Positions 49,201 to 59,049 of a stretch of DNA of 64,000 bases are shown one piece after another. The position numbers and the translations under genes are program-made. The notes beneath the pieces were generated by a model. That model saw only the letters and a list, made by a program, of their open reading frames with translations. It ran no database searches and was not told the DNA's origin. The DNA is from Albifimbria verrucaria (taxonomy: Eukaryota > Ascomycota > Sordariomycetes > Hypocreales > Stachybotryaceae): contig JAHREC010000062.1 of the NCBI GenBank assembly GCA_020081605.1, positions 2,604,001-2,668,000 on the forward strand, read 5' to 3'. Numbering within the stretch: the first letter of the stretch is position 1; every line of letters begins with the position of its first letter.

Positions 49201-51431
49201 ATGCTCAATGTCATAAGCAACAGCCTGGGAAGCTAAGTATCAGATCATCAAGAGCACCTTCATATAGAGAGAAACACTCTGCATTTCCAACAAGTCCAGC
49301 GCAGTGTCCTCCACTACAAAATATGCCTAGCTCTAGGCCAGAAGGTTGGAGGGATGATTTAAACTCATTTCCACCTCCTGATATGCTTTCACATGTGCGA
49401 ATGTATGCAGAGAACCTGCAGAAAGATCATGGAGCGATAAGCCTCCCTGAATTGGAGAGGCATGAAGCTTCGAAAGCCGAACAGCCGCAGACCCATGGGC
49501 AGCTTGAAGCAGCTAAGCAGGATGAGATCCGTCTTCGACGCCAATTTTTAAGACAACAACAGCAGTATCAGGCGCAGTTTTCAGCCACTCAAACCTCACA
49601 AGCGGGTAAAGTAGTGCAGGAGGCAGCGATAGATACTGAGATTCCATCACAGCAGACTGGCGTGCAGCGGCAAGATGACAACGAACTATTTCTGGATACT
49701 GATTTCCAGGAACGGTTCGGTCCTACAGCCCGAACCAATTCCTACCTCGATGATTTTGACTATGAGACCTTTCTATTCCCCGATACACCAGTCAACGACG
49801 ATACGGATCCTTTGCAGACTTCTGATGAGGATATACCGAATGAATGGCCATATGTTAACTCGCAGACGCAGAATGAATGGCCATACTCTACCTTGCAGTC
49901 ACCCACTCCTAGAGGCTCTTCTCAGCAAGTTGGGACAGGGCAGCGCTCTGCGATGTATACACCAGAGAAGATTAAATTCCTCCCGCACCTCACCGATAAC
50001 GAGAAACGACAATACGAGGCGGGGTTCCGAAGCTTGTGGACGCGAGCCAATAAATCCTCCAAATAGCCCCAAGAACATTGCTGCCATGCAGAAAATCTTC
50101 GATTTTACCAAGATGCTGATCGCCAAGATTCAAGCGCGCCGGACGGTTGTAGAGCAGCAGCAGCAGAAGCTGGCCATTGACCTGGGATTAAAGTCGGATA
50201 GTAGCCTCAAGAAGGACCAGAAGGCAGCTGTCGCGGTGGCGTCAAACATAAGCGCGACGTCCTCGAAGCCCGGCCAGATGCTCGTACATAGCGTCGGCAC
50301 GCCTGCCTCTGAAGACGCCAACATGAAGAGGTCGGAGAGCGCTATGGGCAAGGCACAGGGTGGCATACCCATACAGAACCCCTTAACACAGGCAAAGATG
50401 GATGCTATGGATCTACCCCTCAAGCGATGCGCCAGATCGGCCAGCTACCTTCTCATGTGAAAAAATGGCAGGATCTTAAGCTATTCCTTGCTCAGAGTGA
50501 CAACGTGCCTCAATATGTCCTTAGCGAATTGGACATTTTACAAAACAACCAGTTTTTCACGTGGAAGGCGCAGCGACAGGAAACGCTTAACCCTAGCCTT
50601 GAACCTGAGCAGGAGCGACGGCATGGACAAGCAGACCACAACACCCAGCAGGTGGCCAGTGCTAATGCGATGGATGTGGAGGCCCAAAGATATGCTCAAT
50701 CGATCTTCAACAGCTGGCTACAGAAAGAGATTGTCAATTACGGTGGCGAGCAACTAATCCCGCCCGACAAAATCAAGAAGATGGAGCGAGGCTACCTTAC
50801 CGACCTACTTGCATGTGAAAGGATGGGTCAGCAGAGAAGACGTCAGGAGAAGCAGCAGTTGTCGAAGCTCCGAAGACAGAAGAGGCAGCAGACGAAGTTG
50901 GCCACAACACAAGGATCAACTCCAGATATCACGAGCCAGTCCGGTGTGATCAACAACGGCGGAGAGGGTTCTCAAACTGTGATGTCTTCATCAGCCGGCA
51001 GCGTCACATCAGAGGAAGTTGCGAAGATGCGCGAGGCACACCTCAGTCTAGCTACGTTCAGCGACGAGCAGATGTTAGATCTTATTCCGCAACGCAAGGC
51101 AATAGCACCATCAAGTTTGGGCGAAATGCAACAGCTGGATGCGGCCAGAAAGGGAAATGAAAGCCCAGCAGAGTCCAACCGGATGGGTCCCATCAATAAC
51201 AAAGAGGGTGTTGATGGTGCTAACAAAGAGGCACCAATCGAAGATGCACAAACCCTTTTTCAGATGCTATTGCCGGGTGTTATCGACCATCATGGCAAGG
51301 AAGAACTCATCCCGCAGGAGACCATTGAACGAATGTGGCAGATATGCCGTGCACGAGCCGACGAGATGAGCGAAAGTGCGCCTGTACATGAGAAATTTCA
51401 GTATGTCATGCCCAAGAGGAGAGCCGGTTGA
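46234..51431 (+). CDS. NLR-like protein: DUF7708 + NACHT + C2H2 zinc fingers + Gln-rich C-terminus
   Basis: Exons: 46234-46541, 46609-46801, 46859-47854, 47918-48029, 48091-48345, 48403-48848, 48899-51431, about 1,616 residues; all phases close after repair. Residues 1-260 resemble DUF7708 (NGTDYLPWIWAPIKLILK, RHEDLIDKEV). NACHT: P-loop LRGGPGTGKS (near 298), Walker B VLLDGLDECPED (near 399), then FLWASLVLDYL. A winged-helix-like part holds IFGWIAYSKRPLQKAEL and FIHSSVKEYL. Two C2H2 fingers lie at about 818-877 (the second C-x4-C-x13-H-x4-H). A Gln-rich tail follows, with FLPHLTDNEKRQYEAGFRSL near 1127 and two copies of a G-x-E-x-LIP motif near 1387 and 1571. No ankyrin, TPR or WD repeats were seen. 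Seven slips: 46307, 46886, 47141, 47515, 49165, 50052, 50416. A fungal STAND/NLR-type sensor is likely; the signal and output are unknown. Confidence 0.82.
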
Positions 51432-53976
51432 GTAGAAAGGCAGTGCAAGTTCATACCCAAGAACAGGTGCAAGACCAAACTCAAGGATCACATGGTGGAT
51501 AGAATCGATAAGAGCTCAGAGAAGCATTGATATAGATTGGGCTGGCCAAATGGCATTGGAAATAGCAATGTGCAGAATGCGGGGAGGGCCGTACTTGGCA
51601 GAGCCGTTGGACCACATGGCCGGCCAAAGTGAAGAAAATAAGAAAGGAAAGGATTGGGGATGTCGCTTGGTGGACGCGATTGGAGCGATATGGATTGGCG
51701 GTTATCTCGTGGCGCAACGGGTGGCGTTCGTGTCGCGTTTGGCGTTTGGTGATGGATGATGTATGGACGAATTAGATTGTAGGTTATTAAATCACAAACA
51801 TTAAGGGATTGTGGGAATCGTGACTGGGCTTCTTGATGAGACGACGTTACCGGGTTGATGCCGAGCATGCGTCCCATACCTATACCTGTAAGCAAAGCCA
51901 GGATACTAGGCAGTAGTTAGTAGTTGGCGACGGTTTGGACTTGCAGGCATAGCTCTTTCTTGTCTCTCCACCAATAGCTGCACTAGCACATATTGTCCAC
52001 CAGGTAGTGGCGCGGGTTGGGAAACGTTTCGTAGAATCCATGTTGATGGCATGTAAGACGGATGGGGTGGCATATTCCACGTCACTCGTGGTAATCTGGT
52101 CGGTAAGCTTGGTTTCCAATGCACAGGTGTTTTCGCGTACAGGTACTCTGTACATGCTAACGTTAGTTGCTTCTTCACAAATTGGGAATATGGTTACTGA
52201 TTTTGGTGCGCTATCTGCAGGGTGCTCCTATTTGGTATACATGGGAGGTACATTCGGCACGTCGTTTCTGACAATGGACGGCACAAAGCTGTCTCTTTTG
52301 CCCTTATCGTATTATTTTGCCGGTCGTCAACCAGAAGAGTTGGGTCGGGTCGTACAAGATGACGTATCGCCGCAAATACTGCCATAAATCACAGCCTACA
52401 CCAGACGCTGGTGAATGACACTTGCTCCACGCCAATGATGGGCACCTCTTTTGTACGAGTACTTGAGCATTAGTGAGGACCCAGCGGGTGCCCACCGTAC
52501 ACGTGAGAGCGGCCTACCTTAGTAGGTGTTGTTGGTAGCGCCCTGGCACCTGGAGCACCTGGCGCTAACGCTCAGCACGCTGACGGCCAGGTTGGCTTCA
52601 AGTTGGTAGGGTACCTACCTGTAGGTTGGTCGTAAAGTATCGCTTAGTGCTGAGCCCCTCGTGGCCGCAGGCTTTCGCTGGGACGAAATGAGCCCATTTG
52701 ACGACCCTTTCCTTGGCCTGATGCTGTAATTAGCAGCCCGTTCACCTAGTGGTCAAGCTGGCACGTCCCCTCTCATCCCTTGGCCACCCTCGTCGTTGTC
52801 CCGGTCGGGGACGAACCCGCCAGTGTGAGTAGGTAAGGTAGGTACGTACCAACTCACCTCATGTACTGTACCTTTATCCGTTCATCCAGTACGAATGCAG
52901 CGTGTACCTTGGTACATGCGTGCTAGTATGTGATGTGGGTTTATCATCATCCTCATTCCCTCTCACTGTTTCTTCCCTTTTCAACATTTTACCTGCTCTT
53001 TCGCCCTGGCATCTTTTCCATCGTTTGCCATCTCTTCCCGCCGTCCATTCTCGTCTCCTCCCGTCGAGCATCGTGAGGCCAGCTGGGGACTGGTACCACG
53101 CATCGCCAAAGCCCCAACGCCCAACGTGAGTTGCTTCCTACGGATTCCACTAAGCCAGACCAACGCCTCCAGGGCGGGGACGCCATCTTATTATTAGCTG
53201 CTGCTACTGCTGGTGCTGGTGCTGCCCTTGGCTGTTCTCCAAGTCACTGCCCCAAAGGCTACTGCTGTACTTACTGCAGGTAAAATGGAGAGCCGGCCAT
53301 CATTACGTTACATATCTGCGCCGTCTGTCGCGTCTGGGTCGCATCGTTTACTAACACACGCAACAGTTCACTCGCGTCGCATACGCATTGCATTGCCTCC
53401 GCTGCAGACAAAAGATTGGCACTGGAATCCTCGTCCTATCGAGTCCGGCTTATTCACTTTTTCTTCTTCCTTGCTCCTTTTCCCAATCCTTCCTCTCGGC
53501 TCTTGCCAATATCCTGCGTTATTTGCATGGTAATCAAAGGCCCGCCCACAAAATCAATTACTCGTCATCAGCCAGACTACCCACTGGCCTGGTCCCCGGT
53601 CCTTGGAATTTGGAAATCAAAAGAAGGGGGCAGAGACGGTGCCATCCAGAGAGCGCTGTGCCTGACCATACCATACCAAACTTACCTAGCGCGTCCCCTG
53701 AAGGCCCAGGAACAGGTGTTGGTACTGGTACCGGTACCTTAGTACATACCTACATTACCTTGCCTTGCCTTGCATTTGGACAGGGACAGTGCCAGGTAGG
53801 GCGACTACCGACCGATAAGGAGCTTTCCCTCACTTCGAACCTTCTTTTTCTTCCAAAAAAGACGGCCATCCGAAACCCCTATTTACATCACATTACAACC
53901 TCGTTCACCTCGACAAAATTCTGCGGTCTCGATAATTGTTGCCATTTCCGGCCCGGTGCGCTAGGCTGCAGCCATC
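51432..53976. other. Gene-free region between the NACHT gene and smi1
   Basis: About 2.5 kb. It carries dense GTACC/TACCT words at about 52495-52640 and 52830-52920 and 53720-53770, and a pyrimidine-rich stretch at about 53440-53500. Frames at 51488-51895 and 51880-52155 on the minus strand show a possible branch/acceptor but no recognisable product. No tRNA could be confirmed. Confidence 0.45.
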
Positions 53977-55711
53977 ATGGCTAACTCGTACGTTCATGTT
54001 CACCCTCTCCCGCTCCGCCCCGTGTCCGTCCCATTGTCCTCGCGAGGAACCTCAACTGATGCAGCTGCCCTTGACAGATTCGGTTCTACCATTCGTGCCT
54101 TTTGGCACGCCATGACGAGCAATGACCGACGTATGCCTCCCAATGGCCCCTTCCCTCCGCTTCCAAGGCGGTTGCCAAGCCCTGATCGCTAAATAACGTT
54201 GCAGACTCGACCTTCGATTCGCCGCATCGCACTGGACGCCACGTCCCCTTGAATAGCGGTCGGCACGGTGTCTTCACCGGCGTCGCTACCGCCTCCGACT
54301 CCCGCGCCGACGTTTCCTCACCCTATCTCGATGAAGCAGGACGGGCTTCCCTTCACACCTTGATCCCGCCAACCTGACTCCCGGCCTGGCCCCTACACAC
54401 CTACCAGTCCTCCCCGGAACCTTACTCTCCCGGCCTCCGATCCACAGCCGCCCGCAATGCAAGCCAGGAGACGGCTTCGAGGTCCAAAGTCCAGGAGATG
54501 TGCCGATGCAATCATTTCAGGATGGCCAACCTCCCCACCTCCCGTCTCACACTCTTGGCGGAGGATTGACACTTGGGCGGAAGAGAACTACCCCGAACTT
54601 TTCGACCAGCTGTGCGAGGGTGCCACCGACAACGATCTCAACGACCTCGAGCATCAGCTTGACTGCTCGCTGCCCCAAGATGTCCGCCAATCTTTGATGG
54701 TTCACGATGGCCAGGAACGAGGCGGCGTTCCCACTGGTATCATTTTTGGTTCTATGCTGCTGGACTGCGAAGAAATTGTTCAGGAATGGGAGACATGGAC
54801 TAGAGTCAACAACCAATTTCTGCTCGAGCACGCAAACTCGAAATCCCTGCCGAATCCAGGGCTTCTGCTGGCAGCAGCGAAGCTTCTTCCTCCAAACAGC
54901 GACCCTCATCATCCTCCAGCAACCCTAACGAGTGGAGACAGAATCTTTTGTCGAAGCAAGATTGCATTCCGGCCGGTTCCATTCAGAAAGCATATGCGCA
55001 TCCGGCTTGGATTCCCTGGTCCGAGACTGGGGCGGCAACAATCTTGCCGTGGACCTGGCCCCTGGACCCAGCGGTCAATGGGGCCAGATCATCCTCTTCG
55101 GTCGTGATTATGACACCAAGTACGTCGTGGCTCGCTCGTGGGCCGCTTTCCTCGCCGTGGTCGCCGATGATCTAAACAGTGGTAAATGGTTTGTGGACGA
55201 GGAGACCAATGAGCTCAAGCTACGGGAGTTTAAGGAGACGCGAATTGAGCCGGCTTACTTTAGCATTCTACGATGGAGGATGGACCAGAAACATGGACGA
55301 AAGGCAGCCCAGCGAAAGTCGATGGCGCCAGGATCCAAGTCGGGATCGCCGCTTGGCTCCCGATCCGCATCTCCCTACGCCAGCCCTGCCGATCCCAACG
55401 GCGAGCCCCGTGGTAGGTCGATGCAGCGTCTGAGTGCCTCATCACCGCTAGCGAGCCCGATGCGACCAGGATACGGCAAGCCGCCACCTCTGACTAGGGT
55501 GACGGAGGAGACGACGATACCCGAAATCGAGAGCGCCAACATCGAGCCTTCGACCCTTGTCGAGGTCGATAGCCCACGAGGAAGCGAGGACAGCGGATCT
55601 CCCAAGGGTCAGTCCTTGCTCCGGTCACAGTCTGATCTCTTGAAGGACAGGGAGGAGGAAGTTCCAAAGGCCAATGGGAAGCTCCTGCGATCGCCGGCGA
55701 TGAGACGATGA
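53977..55711 (+). CDS. smi1: Smi1/Knr4 cell-wall assembly regulator
   Basis: Smi1/Knr4 is a mostly disordered scaffold that couples the cell-wall-integrity MAP kinase pathway and calcineurin to glucan and chitin synthesis. Exons: 53977-53987, 54078-54130, 54205-55711, about 524 residues. The first coding exon is 11 nt (Met-Ala-Asn-Ser), then FGSTIRAFWHAMTSNDRH, the fungal N-terminal signature. The SMI1/KNR4 domain holds RIDTWAEENYPELFDQL, GATDNDLNDLEHQLDCSLP, VHDGQERGGVPTGIIFGS, LVRDWGGNNLAVDLAPGPSG, ILFGRDYDTKYVVARSWAAF and RWRMDQKHGRK. The tail is Ser/Pro-rich. At least four frame slips break it (54360-54560, about 54880, about 55018). The exact number in the Pro-rich linker is uncertain. 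Confidence 0.88.
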
Positions 55712-57862
55712 AGACGATTGAGATTTGAGACGGTTTGTCCGCGGGCGATGGACCACCGTACCACGATGGCATGACATTCTTGCTTTAGAATCTGTCATAG
55801 GGATGATGGGTTCCTTACATTAGTATAACACCGGCGTTGGAGGCGTCGTGAGAGACTGGGCGAGCTTTGCATCTCCGTGGAAGTCTTAATGGCATCGATG
55901 GTTTCATTTGAGGCGTACAGAATCAGCATAAAGGCTGCATTGAGTTACCGTTGTCCAGCATGGACACGGGATATTTGTCACACGACAGCTGCTAGGTTGC
56001 ACCTCGGCGCTGTTGCTTTACTTTATTGTATCACTAGGGTAATCTTTATTCTGCTTCTTTTGGCCCTTGGAGCGTCCGGCTTGTCAGTCGGAGGGTCCGT
56101 ATGAAGGACCAAAGTGTAGGGGTCAAGGCACAAATAGACAAAGTACAAATGAGAGTATTACACACATGGAGATGGTGAAGAGGCCTGGATAGTGGCTGGG
56201 TGTAAATAGATCATGCTCTATTGTTACCATGATGAATACGAGCCTATGTTCTTGAGTGTAGCACAACGGGTGATGTGAGTAATCAAGAACATGTTGTTTT
56301 CAGGTCACCGTTCATGTTCCCACCGTTGTGCAAAGACCACAGTCTGGCCAGCGCATTCGACGAGCGATAGGGGCCGACTGATAGAGGACCAACTGATAGA
56401 GGGCCAACCGATAGAACGACACCATGGAATTCAAGGGTCCTAGGTACTTTAACAAATATGGCTTACCCTACAGAAAATACACTAGCCGCATAGCATGCCA
56501 GCACTTACTTGTCAAGGTGTTTTAAATACATCACCTCACCAGACCGCCACCAATTCTAGATGTTCCAAAAACGGCGAAGGCTTAACGGCGCAATAAACAA
56601 GATGGGCTAGCAAGTGCCAGTCCCTTAGTTCCCGAAACTCACCTTCAGGCCACGCTCATGCGATGAAGGTTGCATAGCTGGACACCACGTCCGAACAATT
56701 TACACTGCGTTGTCGGACGCGCGGATAACACCCGTTCACAGAACCACTATCTGCCGACGATAGGCAACCGTCGTGAGGAGAGAAGAGGAAGGAAGGGGGA
56801 GGGATTGCTGCAGCACCCCTGCATGGAGACATCCCTGGGACCTTGCAGTCGGGGGGCGGGTGAGGATACAGGACCACCTTCAGCCAGACGATCCCTCTCG
56901 CGCGCGGGACTTCGAACCACACAGCGTCGTGCAGGTTTTCCCTTGCGGTGGAGGGGTGGGAACATCTAAACAGGCAAGCCGCAGGAACAGAAAAAAAAGA
57001 AAGAGGTCGGACTCGACAGTTCATAAGCGCCAGGTTTGTGTGCCGCGGAGCCCCGAACCCCTGCCACGTCCAGTCAAACGCCGGAGCCAGGGAGTGTGGG
57101 TGATGGGATGATCCAGAACAGAATTTTTTTCTTTCTTCTTCTCTGTGTCCCGCCGGGTGTGTGCCTGGTTGTCTCTCTTTGCTTTTTCGGGAGGGAGCAT
57201 TCCTGCATAGCGAATTTTTTTTTCCAGCGTATCGCTGGGCTGGACGTATGTCTGCCTCCCAGCCCCTGAAACGGATTGTGACTGGGTGACGGTGTGCAGA
57301 GCGGATGAACAGATGGCGAACGAGGAGGGTAAAGATCAGCGCTATAGGGCATCGTCGGCAAGGGGCAGGGCGGATTCAATGTCGCCCACAGTGAATGGAT
57401 GCGCCTCGGTGAATTCTTTTCGGGCTCAGGGGGAAAGGGCGGAGCCAGGCTCTTGGTAGGACTTTTTCGACGCTGAAGAAGGGGCCATGGCTGAGAGACC
57501 AGGGTGAACCTGGCGGTTGGGCTGGAGAAGCGGCACTTACAACGCGCTAACAACCTGCCCGGAGCATGATCTGCGGAAGAATAATGGCTCGATTACTGTA
57601 GAAATCACATGTTGGCTTCACAAGAGTCATGATGGAGCAGATGCAAGAGTATTGCGAATATCTGAATCGCATTGAAATGAGGGTATGTAAGAAGAAGAAG
57701 TAGAAGGTGAAGAAGGCTACCGCATATATATGGGTAAAAGAAGTCTAAAATCAAAACCAATGTCCAAGGCAAGAAGACCGCCGAGGTGTAAACGCCAGCC
57801 CTGCTGTCCGCCCAAAAATGCCCACCAGAACCAACACTAAAATATCCTCCATCACGTATCCA
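55712..57862. other. Gene-free region between smi1 and the LPMO gene
   Basis: About 2.15 kb between convergent genes. It holds a small 15-bp tandem repeat (56374-56418). Frames at 56656-57111 on both strands overlap each other and lack motifs. No gene is supported. Confidence 0.45.
56374..56418. repeat. 15-bp tandem repeat, three imperfect copies
   Basis: Consecutive units ccgactgatagagga, ccaactgatagaggg and ccaaccgatagaacg, with a degenerate fourth trace just upstream. Function unknown. Confidence 0.8.
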
Positions 57863-59049
57863 TCACGTTCCACTCATGGGTTGCGCGTGGAAGCACTTAG
57901 ACCCTGACAGGAAAGCACGGCGCATGAAGGCACCCTTGGCGCCGAACTTGAAGGAGTCGCTGACACCCTCAACACATGAGGTACCGAGGGCAACGGGCTG
58001 GAGAGGAGTCCAGGCACCGCTGGCGCAGCGCTGGAAGGAGTTGCCGCCGACGCAGTTCCAGGCGCCCTCGGTGGTGCAAGGACCGGACTGGCCACCAGAG
58101 ACGGGAGGAGTCACGGGCTTGGTGGGCTCAGCAGGAGGAGTGACCTTGGTAGGCTCGGCAGGAGGAGTGGTGACCTTGGTGGGCTCGGCAGGAGGAGTGA
58201 CCTTGGTGGGCTCAGCGGGAGCAACGGAGGTGGCAGACTCGATGGGAACGAGGACGCCGCCGGGAACCGAAACAGGGTCCTCAGAGGCAGGCTGGGTAGG
58301 AGCAGCAGTAGGAGCAGCAGTGGTGGGAGCAGCAGTGGGCTTATCGGGTCCAGGCTGGCTGGAGCCGGTAGCGCAAGCGCCCTGGGGAGCAGCGAAGACG
58401 TTGGTGGCACCGTTCTCGCGGGCAACAGAGTCACCGGGGTTGGGGAACTGAACATCGGTGCCCTCGGAGACGCTGCAGCCGTTGCCGATGTTGGCGACGA
58501 ACATGTCGGGAAGAGCAGAAAGGGCGCTGGTGCTGCCCTCAGAGCCGGTAACAGTGATGGGAGCACAGTTCATGTACATCTCACGGTTGCCAATCTTGTT
58601 GAACCAAGTCCAAGCCAGAGAGTACTCGCCAGCAGGCAGGTCCTTGGGGATGGTGAAGTCGTAGGTGTCGGGAGCATCGGCGCCAGCATCGTTGCCGATG
58701 TTGCCAGCGGCGTTCTTGGCAGGGCAGCCACCCTCGATAGAGTGGATGACCTTCCAGACGGAGTTCTTGGTGGGCTCGAGATCAGTGGTGATGGAGACCT
58801 GGCAAGAACCACCACCGTGGTGGCACCGCCCTTGAACTTGAGCTGCTGAGTGCTGCCCTGGGCGTAAACGTTGCTGGCGCTGCCCTTCTCGTAGACACCC
58901 GCACGCTGCTTGCAGGGGAAGTCGGAGCCGCTGGCGTCAAGGGGACCGTTGCTGAGGGTAGCGGCGCCGTAGGGGACAGGGTTGCTCAAGAGCATGTGGG
59001 CGTTGACAGCAGCCACGAGGGTGGTGAGGGCGATAGTCTTGGCGAACAT
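57863..59049 (-). CDS. AA11-family chitin LPMO with C-terminal X278-like module
   Basis: Copper-dependent lytic polysaccharide monooxygenase of family AA11, oxidatively cleaving chitin outside the cell. Single exon, about 395 residues. The signal peptide ends at ...VNA, leaving His1 of HMLLSNPVPYG as the N-terminal copper ligand. Other landmarks: SDFPCKQRAGVYE, the second-His block GGATHGGGSCQ after repair, SLAWTWFNKIGNREMYMNC. A linker with four Pro-Ala-Glu-Pro-Thr-Lys units leads to a C-terminal module with EGAWNCVGGNSFQRCASG, which matches the chitin-binding X278 module of AA11 enzymes. The frame slips once near 58819, inside the second-His block. The long upstream region suggests regulated expression, as for chitin degradation or wall remodelling. 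Confidence 0.9.
58105..58230. repeat. Tandem repeat encoding the LPMO linker
   Basis: Four imperfect 27-30 bp units encode Pro-Pro-Ala-Glu-Pro-Thr-Lys-Val-Thr blocks between the catalytic domain and the C-terminal module. Such linkers are O-glycosylation sites, and their copy number often varies. Confidence 0.8.

Noticed and set aside
51488..52155. Small spliced minus-strand gene
   Set aside because: A branch site and acceptor are present, but the pieces give no recognisable protein, and the plus strand shows an equally plausible donor.
52736..52835. Possible tRNA gene (an A-box-like TAGTGGTCAAG)
   Set aside because: No matching TTCRA T-loop at the right distance on the same strand and no foldable acceptor stem found by eye.
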